The notes under the pieces: generated by a model
Database searches by the model: none
Told to the model about the DNA's origin: nothing
The model's input: only the letters and a program-made list of their open reading frames with translations
DNA from: Dorea longicatena
GTDB lineage: Bacteria; Bacillota; Clostridia; Lachnospirales; Lachnospiraceae
Assembly: GCF_024168045.1 (NCBI RefSeq)
Contig: NZ_CP100126.1
Location: 1,939,501 to 2,003,500 of the forward strand
DNA: 64,000 bases
Direction of reading: 5' to 3'
Translations under genes and position numbers: made by a program
Shown: positions 8,926 through 17,636 of the stretch, one piece after another
How positions within the stretch are numbered: position 1 is the stretch's first letter
Layout of the letters: every line of letters begins with the position of its first letter

Positions 8926-10767
8926 CTATTCTTTTGTTATGTCTGCATTCTGAATCTTTTCATTCAGATCATTCAGATATACCCAACGCTCCATCTTTTC
9001 ATCCAGTTCATTCCCTGCCTCTTCTTTTTTATCCATGAGTTCCCGTAATTTCACTGAATTAGTCGCATTAGCTGCAATCTGTGCATCCAGCGTCTCGAGC
9101 TTTTCTTCAAGCTTTGCAATATCATCGTCGATGGTCTCAAACTCCCGCTGCTCTTTATACGTGAACTTAAGTTTCGGTTTTCTCTGCTTCCATGTATCTT
9201 TGGAAGAACTTTCCCCTTTCGTTGATTGTTCTTCTGTTGCTGCAGCATGTCCTTTCAATGACATCTCCGTATCCAGACCTTCCAGTTCTTTCCGGATCAG
9301 ATAATCAGAATATCCTCCCTCAAACTGGCGTACCTTCCCGTCTCCTTCAAAAGAAAAAATACGGTTCACGATACGATCAAGGAAATACCGGTCATGAGAT
9401 ACTGTTATGATAATTCCGTCAAAGTGATCCAGATAATCCTCCAGAATGGTCAGTGTCTGGATATCCAGATCATTCGTCGGCTCATCCAGGATCAGCACAT
9501 TCGGCGCACTCATCAGCACACGCATCAGATACAATCTCCGCTTTTCTCCTCCGGAAAGCTTCTCGATTTTCGACCACTGCATGGCTCCGTCAAATAAAAA
9601 ACGCTCCAGCATCTGTGATGCCGTGATCTTTCCGTCAGATGTAGTGACATATTCCCCCACTTCTTTCACATAGTCGATCACTTTCATGGACGCATCCATA
9701 TATTCGTTCTCCTGCGAGAAATATCCAATCCGGATAGTCTGCCCGATTTCTATTGTTCCACTGTCTGGCCTCACGATCCCATTGATGATCTTAAGAAGTG
9801 TTGTCTTGCCACAGCCGTTCGGACCGATAATTCCAATGCGGTCATTTTTCAGGAATATATAGCTGTAATCACTGATCAGCTTTCTGTTACCATAAGATTT
9901 GCTGATATTCTCCAGCTCGATCGTCTTATTTCCCATACGGGATGCTACGGAATCCAGTACCACTCTCTTTTCTTCCTGAATATCCTTGATCTCCTGCATC
10001 GCTTTGATCCGGTCAATATGTGCTTTCTGCTTCGTGCTTCTGGCTCTTGCACCTCTTCCCAGCCATTCAAGTTCGGTGCGGAGAAGGCTCTTCCTCTTCC
10101 GTTCCGTAGCCAGTGCCATATCCTGACGCTCTGCTTTCAATTTAACAAATTCGGAATAATTTCCCGGATAACTGTATAGCTTCCCCTGATCCACTTCCAC
10201 GATTCTTGTTGCCACACGATCCAGGAAGTAACGGTCATGCGTAACCATCAGTATTGCCCCTCTAAAGCCGATCAGATATTCCTCCAGCCACTCTGACATT
10301 GCATTATCCAGGTGGTTCGTCGGCTCATCTAAGATCAGTATGTCAGCCGGTGTCAGCAGTGCATTGACCAGTGCAATCCTCTTCTTCTGTCCGCCGGACA
10401 TATGCTCTACTTTTTCATCATAATCATAGAACCCCAGCTGATTCAGCATAGATCTTGCATCTGCCTCGATCGTCCACTGGTTCAGTTCATTTACATTATC
10501 TGCAATTGCTGCGCGAAGAACTGTTGTTCCCTCTTCGAATTCCGGTGTCTGCGGAAGATAGCAGATCTTCACCTGCTTTCCCATACTGATCTTCCCTTCA
10601 TCATATGGTTCGATTCCTGCAGTCACTTTTAACAGCGTAGACTTTCCCATCCCATTGATTCCGATCACACCGATCTTCTCATTTTCATTGATACTGAATG
10701 CAACATCATTCAGAAGAACACGGTCTGTATAAGCCTTTGTAATATGTTCCATCGTAAGTAAATTCAT
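8926..10767 (-). CDS. ABC-F family ATPase (Uup-like ribosome-associated)
   Basis: 613 residues with no membrane segments. There are two nucleotide-binding domains in tandem: Walker A GINGMGKST and GPNGCGKTT, signatures MSGGQKKR and LSGGEKRR, and two LILDEPTN Walker B segments. A linker with charged helices joins them, and a C-terminal coiled coil of about 80 residues is typical of Uup. ABC-F proteins act on ribosomes rather than as transporters. The start at 10767 is chosen because AAGGAGAACAAACGT precedes that ATG; the upstream ATG at 10785 overlaps the ribosome binding site. An intrinsic terminator from the permease gene lies just upstream, so it has its own promoter or relies on read-through. 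Confidence 0.92.
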   Translation of the reverse strand: MNLLTMEHITKAYTDRVLLNDVAFSINENEKIGVIGINGMGKSTLLKVTAGIEPYDEGKISMGKQVKICYLPQTPEFEEGTTVLRAAIADNVNELNQWTIEADARSMLNQLGFYDYDEKVEHMSGGQKKRIALVNALLTPADILILDEPTNHLDNAMSEWLEEYLIGFRGAILMVTHDRYFLDRVATRIVEVDQGKLYSYPGNYSEFVKLKAERQDMALATERKRKSLLRTELEWLGRGARARSTKQKAHIDRIKAMQEIKDIQEEKRVVLDSVASRMGNKTIELENISKSYGNRKLISDYSYIFLKNDRIGIIGPNGCGKTTLLKIINGIVRPDSGTIEIGQTIRIGYFSQENEYMDASMKVIDYVKEVGEYVTTSDGKITASQMLERFLFDGAMQWSKIEKLSGGEKRRLYLMRVLMSAPNVLILDEPTNDLDIQTLTILEDYLDHFDGIIITVSHDRYFLDRIVNRIFSFEGDGKVRQFEGGYSDYLIRKELEGLDTEMSLKGHAAATEEQSTKGESSSKDTWKQRKPKLKFTYKEQREFETIDDDIAKLEEKLETLDAQIAANATNSVKLRELMDKKEEAGNELDEKMERWVYLNDLNEKIQNADITKE

Positions 10768-10813
10768 ACGTTTGTTCTCCTTCATGTATCTTTCGGATAC
10801 TTTTATAAGTCAT

Positions 10814-10842
10814 AAAAGAGACCGGAAACACCGATCTCTTTT
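10814..10842 (-). terminator. Intrinsic terminator after the purine permease gene
   Basis: Arms 10814-10825 and 10831-10842 (AAAGAGATCGG/CCGGTCTCTTT on the minus strand, with one G·U) form a hairpin with a short loop followed by T-rich sequence, about 25 bases past the permease stop. Confidence 0.75.
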
Positions 10843-10865
10843 CGTTCTCCACTTTCTATTATATT

Positions 10866-12248
10866 TTACAGAAAGATATATTTCAATATGAATAATACCG
10901 CAAGTACATACATTAATGCGCTGATCTTCTTTTCTTTTGCCTTTCCAGTCATCAGATTCAGGATCACGTAAGAAATCACTCCCATAGAGATACCTTCTGA
11001 GATGCTGTAGAAAAATGGCATAGCCAGGATACAGATGTAGCATGGCAGTGCTTCTGAAAAATCATCAAAATCAACGTGCGCCACATTTGTCAACATATAG
11101 AATCCCACTACGATCAATGCCGGTGCTGTTGCAAACGATGGAATTGCAAGGAAGATTGGTGACAGGAACAACGACAACCCGAATAAAATGGCTGTTGTTG
11201 CGGAAGTCAGCCCGGTTCTTCCTCCTTCAGATACGCCTGATGCACTTTCCACGAACGTGGTAGTCGTTGTTGTTCCAAGAACTGCTCCGACGGTTGTTGC
11301 AACCGCATCAGCCATCAGTGCCCCTTTGATATTCGGAAGATGTCCTTCTTCATCTAACATACCTGCCTTGGTAGATACACCAATCAATGTTCCGATCGTA
11401 TCAAACATATCAACAAATAAAAATGCAAAGATAACGACGATGAAATTCAGGGAAAATACTCCGCTAAAATCAAGTTTACCAAATACCGGCATGATACTAG
11501 GGATTGAAAATCCACTGCTAAAGTCCGGAAGCAGACTGTAGAATCCAATCTCCGGATCCGGCACATAGATACCTGTCATCTGGCAGATAATTCCTAAAAT
11601 CCATGTGAGCAGGATTCCCCATAAAATATTTCCCTTTACATTCTTAATTACCAGAATTCCTGTAATTCCCACACCGATCAATGCAAGAAGAACCGTGATT
11701 CCTACGTTATTCATGGATGCTTCCACACCTTTTGCACTGTTGTACCCATCAATTGAGAATAACTCCAAAAGCGTAGAACCTCCCACTACGATATTTGCAT
11801 TCTGAAGTCCGATAAATGCGATGAACAATCCGATGCCGACACTGACTGCAGACTTCAGATTTTTCGGGATTGCATTGAAGATTGCCTCACGGATATCTGT
11901 AAGCGAAAGTACGATAAATACGATACCTTCTACAAAGACGGCTGTCAGTGCAACTTCCCACTTATATCCCATTCCGAGAACAACGGTATATGCAAAGTAC
12001 GCATTCAATCCCATTCCCGGCGCCAGTGCAAACGGATAATTGGCAAAGAATGCCATCAGAAACGTACCGATCATTGCCGCCAGTGCTGTGGATGTAAAGA
12101 TCGCACCGGAATCCATCCCTGTCGCAGACAGGATACTCGGATTGACCGCAAGGATGTACGCCATGGTCATGAACGTGGTGATACCTGCCATAACCTCGGT
12201 CCTGACATTCGTCCCGTTCTCACGGAGCTTAAATAATTTTTCCAACAT
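10866..12248 (-). CDS. NCS2/AzgA-type purine (hypoxanthine/guanine or adenine) permease
   Basis: 460 residues, highly hydrophobic, about 12-14 membrane segments. The N-terminus KLRENGTNVRTEVMAGITTFMTMAYILAVNP and the TTTTTTFVESASGVSEGGRTGLT block are characteristic of the AzgA-like subfamily, such as PbuG, PbuO and AdeP. These import purine bases with protons. The RBS AAGGAGGAAAAG precedes the ATG. It starts only 49 bases after the ptsI stop, and I see no purine riboswitch in that gap, so it is probably cotranscribed with ptsI. The exact base transported is not determined by sequence. Confidence 0.92.
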   Translation of the reverse strand: MLEKLFKLRENGTNVRTEVMAGITTFMTMAYILAVNPSILSATGMDSGAIFTSTALAAMIGTFLMAFFANYPFALAPGMGLNAYFAYTVVLGMGYKWEVALTAVFVEGIVFIVLSLTDIREAIFNAIPKNLKSAVSVGIGLFIAFIGLQNANIVVGGSTLLELFSIDGYNSAKGVEASMNNVGITVLLALIGVGITGILVIKNVKGNILWGILLTWILGIICQMTGIYVPDPEIGFYSLLPDFSSGFSIPSIMPVFGKLDFSGVFSLNFIVVIFAFLFVDMFDTIGTLIGVSTKAGMLDEEGHLPNIKGALMADAVATTVGAVLGTTTTTTFVESASGVSEGGRTGLTSATTAILFGLSLFLSPIFLAIPSFATAPALIVVGFYMLTNVAHVDFDDFSEALPCYICILAMPFFYSISEGISMGVISYVILNLMTGKAKEKKISALMYVLAVLFILKYIFL

Positions 12249-12297
12249 GTTACTCTTTTCCTCCTTATACTCTCAACAACAAGATATTAACTATAAC

Positions 12298-13923
12298 TTA
12301 CTGTATTTCCCTTATTTTTTTTCTCAAAGCAAGTACCTGGCTCGGTGCTACAGACAACTCATCGATCCCCATCTGGATAAACTTCTCAGTCAGACTAAGA
12401 TCAGCCGCCAGATCACCGCATAATGCGATTTTCTTTCCTTCCAGGTGGATATTATTGGCAATAATACGGATCATCTTAAGAAGCGCCGGATGATGTGTAT
12501 TATAAAAGCGCTCCAGTCTGCTGTTTGTTCTGTCCATTCCGAGTGTCAGCTGTGTCAGGTCATTCGTTCCGATACTGAAGAAATCTGCTTCTCTTGCCAG
12601 CTCTCCACTGATCATAACCGCTGCAGGCGTCTCGATCATAACACCGATCTTAATCTCTTCATTGAACGGAATCTTCTCGTCTTTCAGTTCATTCTTTATC
12701 TTTTCCAGAATCAGTTTCGCCTGTTTTACTTCTTCCACATCCGTGATCATCGGAAACATGACCGACATATTTCCATATGCGGATGCACGTAAAATTGCAC
12801 GGAGCTGTGTCTTAAATATCTCATCTTTATCCAGCGATACACGGATTCCCCTATAGCCGATCTCCGGATTTCTATCTTCTCCGAGCTCTAGACATTCTGC
12901 CTGCTTTTCGCCTCCCAGATCTGCGGTACGGATTACGACCTTTTTGGTGCCCATTGCCTCTGCTGCCAGACGGTATACCTGGAACTGCTGTTCTTCTGTC
13001 GGCAGCTTTGTCCCATTTTCGATATACAGGAATTCGCTACGGAATAATCCGATTCCTCCGGCATCACTTCTCAGTACGTTTTCTATATCTTCCCTGGTTC
13101 CGATATTTGCACAGACGTCAATCTTCTGTCCACTCTGTGTAATATTCTCTTTTCCCTTCAGACGTTCCAGATTCTGTACCTGGGTATGATTCTCATCCTG
13201 CTTCTGCTTCATCTTGGAAATCGTCGTATAATCCGGCTCAATATATACTTTTCCCTCAAAACCGTCGATGATGATCGTCTTGCCTTCGTATTCTTTTTTC
13301 AGGGATTCTCCCAGTCCGATCACCGATGGTATTCCTTTGGTTCTTGCAAGCACAGCCGTGTGGGAATTGATAGTTCCATATCTGGTCACAAATCCAAGAA
13401 TTTTGCTCTTATCAAACTTTACAGTCTCACTTGGATAAAGTTCTCCCGCAGCAAGAATAAACGGCTCATCCGTCAGCATCTTATCTTTCCATGTCCTTGC
13501 AAGAATCCGGAGTACTCTTGTCGATACATCCTTTACATCTGCCTCATGCCCCTGCACATAATTCTTATTACTCTTTGAAGCGCTTGCCAAAATATTTTCA
13601 ACCGCATTTTTTACCGCATATTCTGCATTCAGCTTATGCTCAACAATAATACTTGTAATCTGACGGATGATCTCCTGGTCTTCCAGGATCATCTGCTGCA
13701 TCTCAAAGATTGCCGCATTCGCTTCTCCGACATCCTTCGCTGCCAGATCATACAGATCGCGTAATTCCTGCAATGCCTTCTGTCTGGCTTTTTGAAAACG
13801 CATCACTTCTTTTTCTACATCTTTGACATAGATCCTGCGGATTTCTTTTGTATCACGCTTATAAAAGGAAAGTCTTCCGATCGCAATTCCTTCCGATATC
13901 TTTTTTCCTGTCAATGTAATCAT
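12298..13923 (-). CDS. ptsI: Phosphoenolpyruvate–protein phosphotransferase (PTS enzyme I)
   Basis: 541 residues. The N-terminal HPr-binding helical domain is followed by the phosphohistidine motif NSHTAVLAR with His188. The C-terminal TIM-barrel PEP-binding domain has IRTADLGGEK, GYRGIRVSLD, MFPMI and FFSIGTNDLTQLTLGMDR. Enzyme I takes phosphate from PEP and gives it to HPr. Some motifs deviate from the textbook form: CGDLAAD where CGEMAGD is usual, and YGTINSHT where GGRTSHT is usual. The active-site Cys is kept. No ptsH is adjacent. Transcribed from a TTGACG/TAAAGT promoter. Confidence 0.9.
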   Translation of the reverse strand: MITLTGKKISEGIAIGRLSFYKRDTKEIRRIYVKDVEKEVMRFQKARQKALQELRDLYDLAAKDVGEANAAIFEMQQMILEDQEIIRQITSIIVEHKLNAEYAVKNAVENILASASKSNKNYVQGHEADVKDVSTRVLRILARTWKDKMLTDEPFILAAGELYPSETVKFDKSKILGFVTRYGTINSHTAVLARTKGIPSVIGLGESLKKEYEGKTIIIDGFEGKVYIEPDYTTISKMKQKQDENHTQVQNLERLKGKENITQSGQKIDVCANIGTREDIENVLRSDAGGIGLFRSEFLYIENGTKLPTEEQQFQVYRLAAEAMGTKKVVIRTADLGGEKQAECLELGEDRNPEIGYRGIRVSLDKDEIFKTQLRAILRASAYGNMSVMFPMITDVEEVKQAKLILEKIKNELKDEKIPFNEEIKIGVMIETPAAVMISGELAREADFFSIGTNDLTQLTLGMDRTNSRLERFYNTHHPALLKMIRIIANNIHLEGKKIALCGDLAADLSLTEKFIQMGIDELSVAPSQVLALRKKIREIQ

Positions 13924-13966
13924 AGTTTTTCCAACCTTTTAATCCTTTGTTAGTTTGAACAATATT

Positions 13967-13995
13967 ACTTTACACGTTTGACGTTCATTCGTCAA
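13967..13995 (-). promoter_or_regulatory. ptsI promoter with inverted repeat over the -35
   Basis: On the minus strand, TTGACG (13990-13995) and TAAAGT (13967-13972) are separated by 17 bases. The -35 hexamer is one arm of the perfect inverted repeat TTGACG-6-CGTCAA (13978-13995), a possible operator. Confidence 0.55.
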
Positions 13996-14042
13996 GTAGA
14001 TTGATTTTTTGTACAAAAACACAAAAACATTTCATATATCCA

Positions 14043-14071
14043 TTGACGTATTTATCAATATATGCTAATCT
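14043..14071 (+). promoter_or_regulatory. Cold-shock gene promoter
   Basis: TTGACG (14043-14048) and TAATCT (14066-14071) are 17 bases apart, with an extended -10 TG at 14063-14064. The leader to the csp ATG is about 60 bases and AT-rich, as is usual for cold-shock mRNAs. Confidence 0.6.
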
Positions 14072-14140
14072 GACAATAGTGTATTTTATAGTTTTCCTAT
14101 ATAAATATGCGATTTAATAATATTTTATGGAGGTATGATC

Positions 14141-14338
14141 ATGAAAGGTACTGTAAAATGGTTTAACAACCAAAAAGGTTACGGTTTCATTTCTGACGCT
14201 GAAGGTCATGATGTATTCGTTCATTATTCAGGACTGAACATGGATGGATTCAAGACGCTTGAAGAAGGTCAGGAAGTGGAATACGAAGTTACAGACGGCG
14301 CCAAAGGACCACAGGCTGTTAATGTAACACCGCTCTAA
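14141..14338 (+). CDS. Cold-shock protein (CspA/CspB family)
   Basis: 65 residues, a single OB-fold cold-shock domain. RNP1 is KGYGFI and RNP2 is VFVHY, with the usual MKGTVKWFN start and QAVNVTPL end. These proteins bind single-stranded RNA and DNA and keep mRNA unfolded. The ATG at 14141 is chosen over the one at 14135 because GGAGG sits 7 bases upstream of it; the earlier ATG is too close. Monocistronic. Confidence 0.95.
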   Translation: MKGTVKWFNNQKGYGFISDAEGHDVFVHYSGLNMDGFKTLEEGQEVEYEVTDGAKGPQAVNVTPL

Positions 14339-14440
14339 TCATAACGAATCTAAGTTTTTGATGTACTTTTTATATATTAAAATATAGCTATTTCAGATTT
14401 GAATATTTAAAAGAAATACATGACTTAATGCGAGAGATTA

Positions 14441-14480
14441 CGAAAAAAAGCCGGATAACAAATGTTATCCGGCTTTTTCG
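14441..14480. terminator. Strong bidirectional intrinsic terminator
   Basis: AAAAAGCCGGATAACA and its complement pair around a two-base loop (arms about 14441-14460 and 14463-14480), with A/T runs on both sides. It separates the convergent csp and SseB-like genes. The stretch 14339-14440 holds no other feature I can see. Confidence 0.88.
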
Positions 14481-14492
14481 TACCTGTAAGTA

Positions 14493-15239
14493 CTAATTCT
14501 GATTCTGTGGTCTTGCAATATTCAGTTGCAGATCCACACCAAATGGATTCACCACTACACCTGTCATTTCATCACCCATTGCTTCCGGAACTTTTACCGC
14601 TTCCAGCACTCCCATAGAATATCTTGTATCCGAATGATTGTTCTGGAACTTCAGAAACTCCTGAACATCGGTAAATAATGGCAATAATACCTGTCCGTCA
14701 TTCTTATTCAACACCGGCATTTTCTTCTCTTCCGTGACCGCAGTAATGAAAGTTGCATCCTGATAATGCGCCATCAATTCTTCCTGAAGATCCTTCATAT
14801 CTTCTGTAATCTTCATTTCTTTCTGCTTACGTGCTTTCTGCATGAAGTACATAGCTGTAATCTGGAAACTCGGATTCTCGATCGGTTCCTCTCCCGGTTT
14901 CTGCTCCGGTCTTCTGACCAGTTCTGTGAGTTGAAGCTTGATCTCTTCTTCTGTATCTTTTCCTACCCACATCCCATTCACTCCGGCCGGGAATAAACTG
15001 CTGTAAAATGGAAGCATGTATTTATTTTCAATATTAAATATCTTCAGAGGATTTCCCTCTTTCAGGAATTCCTGTCCGCCCTTCATGGCTTCTTCTTCAG
15101 AGAAGAAAATCAGCACCTGATCATCATAAGTCTCCGGATCGCACACTACGAAAGGCATTCTGGTACAATCAGACATCAATACATAGATGGCTTCTGCTTC
15201 CCTCATTTTCTTTAAAACATCACTCTTATCTACACCCAT
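14493..15239 (-). CDS. SseB-family protein
   Basis: 248 residues, soluble, no signal peptide. It appears to contain two SseB N-terminal-type domains. The first runs from the start to about residue 110 (IYVLMSDCTRMPFVV, then VLIFFSEEEA). The second is in the C-terminal half (TFITAVTEEKKMPVLN, then LLPLFTDVQEFLKF). SseB-type domains occur in proteins of unclear function across bacteria. It is the last gene after iorA, iorB, paaK and the ACT protein with only 18 bases of separation, so it is probably in that operon, though a role there is unproven. Confidence 0.75.
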   Translation of the reverse strand: MGVDKSDVLKKMREAEAIYVLMSDCTRMPFVVCDPETYDDQVLIFFSEEEAMKGGQEFLKEGNPLKIFNIENKYMLPFYSSLFPAGVNGMWVGKDTEEEIKLQLTELVRRPEQKPGEEPIENPSFQITAMYFMQKARKQKEMKITEDMKDLQEELMAHYQDATFITAVTEEKKMPVLNKNDGQVLLPLFTDVQEFLKFQNNHSDTRYSMGVLEAVKVPEAMGDEMTGVVVNPFGVDLQLNIARPQNQN

Positions 15240-15257
15240 ACTGTTCCTCTTTCATGT

Positions 15258-15701
15258 CTATTGGTTTGCACGATACGCTTCATCTGCACTGTACACATCA
15301 AAGCCGCTTCCTTTCAGAATATCGATTACTCTTGCCGGATCATCACTCTTTAATACTGCTGCCGCATCATCTCCATTTGCAAAAGCGTACATATATTCAA
15401 TGTTTACTTCACCGTCCACGATCTGATGCATTGCTTTGCTCAATGAACCGGTTGCATGTGGTACACGAAGTGCTACTACATCTGTCAGCATCGAAGTAAT
15501 CCCAACTTCCTTTAATGCCATGCGTCCCTTATGCGGATCTGATACGATCATACGCAGCATTCCATAATCAGATGTATCCGCAAGACTCAGTGCTACGATA
15601 TTCACATTGCTTTTTGCGAGTACATCTAATACTTCTTCCAGACGTCCTTCTCTGTTTTCCAAAAAAACCGATAACTGTTGTACGGTATTACTTACGCCCA
15701 T
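15258..15701 (-). CDS. Tandem ACT-domain protein
   Basis: 147 residues composed of two ACT domains (about 8-70 and 75-140). The first begins QLSVFLENREGRLEEVLDVL, with the Gly-Arg-Leu turn used for amino-acid binding. ACT domains bind amino acids and control enzymes of amino-acid metabolism. The RBS AGGAGGAAATAAC precedes the ATG. It lies immediately downstream of paaK, as in many Firmicutes and archaea, where it is presumed to sense an aromatic amino acid for the iorAB-paaK pathway. Confidence 0.88.
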   Translation of the reverse strand: MGVSNTVQQLSVFLENREGRLEEVLDVLAKSNVNIVALSLADTSDYGMLRMIVSDPHKGRMALKEVGITSMLTDVVALRVPHATGSLSKAMHQIVDGEVNIEYMYAFANGDDAAAVLKSDDPARVIDILKGSGFDVYSADEAYRANQ

Positions 15702-15716
15702 GTTATTTCCTCCTGT

Positions 15717-17048
15717 TTATAAACCTCTGTTATCAATGACACGTTTTGCCTTACCCTCACTTCTTTCGATGGTCTTTGGCTCTACGAGTTTCACTCTTAC
15801 TGCAACACCGAGTGCCTGTTTTAAGACTGCCGCAACTTTATTCTTTAACTCATCCAGTTTACGAATCTCATCTGAGAAATATTTTTCATCCACTTCTACC
15901 ATAACGGTCAGCACATCCAGATTATTCTCACGGTCAACGATCATCAGATAATGCGGTGCAACTCCTCCACCGACAGAAAGCAGTGCAGTCTCAACCTGTG
16001 TCGGGAATACATTGACTCCGCGGATAACCTTCATATCATCGGTACGTCCTTTGAATTTTGAGATTCTCGGGAGTGTTCGTCCACATTCACAGGTAGAATG
16101 ATCAATACTTGTAAGGTCTTTGGTTCTGTAACGAAGTAACGGCATACCTTCTTTGGCAAGTGTTGTAAATACCAGTTCTCCGATCTCTCCGTCTGCGCAA
16201 TGGCTGTTATCAGCCGGGTTCAATACTTCCGGATAGAAATAGTCTTCATATACATGCATACCATTATGATGGATACACTCTAAAGCTACACCTGGTCCTG
16301 TAACCTCGCACAGGCCATAGATATCAAAGCAGTTTACATCCAGGAGTTCTTCGATCTTCAGACGCATCTCTTCTGTCCATGGCTCTGCCCCGTTGATTCC
16401 AACCTTCAACTGGAGTTTGTCTACAATTCCGGCCTCATTGGCAGCCTCTGCAAGATACAGCGCATAAGATGGTGTACATGCAAATGCAGTTGCGCCAAAG
16501 TCTTCCATACACATCAGCTGTCTCTTCGTATTACCTGCTGACATCGGGATAGCCATTGCTCCAAGCTTTCTTGCTCCGAAATCCAGCCCCATGCCTCCTG
16601 TGAACAATCCATATCCATAACAGATATGAATGCGGTCTTCTGCTGTAAGTCCTGCCATCGTAAGACCTCTGGCCACACACTCGCTCCATACATCTATGTC
16701 TTTCTGTGTATAAGAAGCAAGGGTAAGTTTTCCAGTTGTTCCCGATGTTCCCTGAACCCTGACAATCTTATCTTTTGGAACAGCCAGAAGGCCAAACGGA
16801 TAATTTGCTCTTAAGTCCTCTTTCGTCGTAAACGGAAGCTTACCAATATCCTCAATCCCTTTGATATCCCCTGGTTCTACTCCTATTTCATCCATTTTCT
16901 TACGATAAAATTCTACATTTTCGTATACATTTTTCACCTGTTTTACCAGACGATCGCTCTGCAGTGCAGTCATCTCATCTCTGCTCATACACTCAATCTT
17001 CGGATCTCTGATCTGTTCTTTCCAATCTTTCAGTGCTACTCTTGCCAT
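15717..17048 (-). CDS. paaK: Phenylacetate–CoA ligase (aryl-acetate CoA ligase)
   Basis: 443 residues, the usual length of PaaK. The ATP-binding loop is GTSGTTGK in the N-terminal domain, then YGLCEVTGPGVALEC and the C-terminal FKGRTDDMKVIRGVNVFP hinge with the small lid domain. It interconverts an aryl acetate, ATP and CoA with aryl-acetyl-CoA, AMP and pyrophosphate. No phenylacetate-degradation genes are nearby. Its position after iorA and iorB suggests it converts the aryl-acetyl-CoA made from aromatic amino acids, or activates aryl acetates for reductive carboxylation. Confidence 0.92.
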   Translation of the reverse strand: MARVALKDWKEQIRDPKIECMSRDEMTALQSDRLVKQVKNVYENVEFYRKKMDEIGVEPGDIKGIEDIGKLPFTTKEDLRANYPFGLLAVPKDKIVRVQGTSGTTGKLTLASYTQKDIDVWSECVARGLTMAGLTAEDRIHICYGYGLFTGGMGLDFGARKLGAMAIPMSAGNTKRQLMCMEDFGATAFACTPSYALYLAEAANEAGIVDKLQLKVGINGAEPWTEEMRLKIEELLDVNCFDIYGLCEVTGPGVALECIHHNGMHVYEDYFYPEVLNPADNSHCADGEIGELVFTTLAKEGMPLLRYRTKDLTSIDHSTCECGRTLPRISKFKGRTDDMKVIRGVNVFPTQVETALLSVGGGVAPHYLMIVDRENNLDVLTVMVEVDEKYFSDEIRKLDELKNKVAAVLKQALGVAVRVKLVEPKTIERSEGKAKRVIDNRGL

Positions 17049-17066
17049 AACCTGTTCCGTACCTCC

Positions 17067-17636
17067 TTATAAATGATAGCCAACGTCAAATGCTTTTTTA
17101 TTAATCTCAATGGTTTTCGGAGGAACTGTCTTTTCAATCACTTCGTACCACTGTTCTTTTGTAAAATCCATATGCTGAGCCGCTACACCAAGTACGATCA
17201 GGTTGAACACTCTTGGATTACCGATCTTCTTTGCTTCTTCTGTTGCATTTACTGTATAGACTCTGTGTTCTTCTCCGAGTGTCTCAATAATATTTTCCGG
17301 ATACTGTGCTACCCCGATCACAACCGGCATCGGATCGATTCTCCAGTCATTGATGATCAGTGCACCATCCTTTTTCAGAAAATGTGCATATCTGAGTGCT
17401 TCCAGACGTTCGAATGCGATGATCACATCCGCCTGCCCCTCTTCTACGATCGGTTCTGCCACTTTATCCCCATATCTTACAAATGTTACAACACTTCCGC
17501 CACGCTGAGCCATTCCATGTACTTCGGAAAGCTTTACATCATAGCCGCCGGCAATGGCAAGGCCTCCTAAGATTCTGCTTGTAAGCAGTGTTCCCTGTCC
17601 GCCGACTCCGACGATCATAATATTCTTTGCTGCCAT
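17067..17636 (-). CDS. iorB: Indolepyruvate oxidoreductase subunit beta
   Basis: 189 residues, the γ-type domain of 2-oxoacid:ferredoxin oxidoreductases. The start is MAAKNIMIVGVGGQGTLLTSRILGG and SEVHGMAQRGGSVVTFVRYG follows, both diagnostic of IorB. With IorA it oxidises aryl pyruvates to aryl-acetyl-CoA, CO2 and reduced ferredoxin. Its ATG overlaps the iorA stop by one base (TAATG), indicating translational coupling. Confidence 0.95.
   Translation of the reverse strand: MAAKNIMIVGVGGQGTLLTSRILGGLAIAGGYDVKLSEVHGMAQRGGSVVTFVRYGDKVAEPIVEEGQADVIIAFERLEALRYAHFLKKDGALIINDWRIDPMPVVIGVAQYPENIIETLGEEHRVYTVNATEEAKKIGNPRVFNLIVLGVAAQHMDFTKEQWYEVIEKTVPPKTIEINKKAFDVGYHL

Noticed and set aside
12249-12297. 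Purine riboswitch upstream of the purine permease gene
   Set aside because: The gap to ptsI is only 49 bases, too short for an aptamer plus expression platform, and no conserved aptamer bases are seen.
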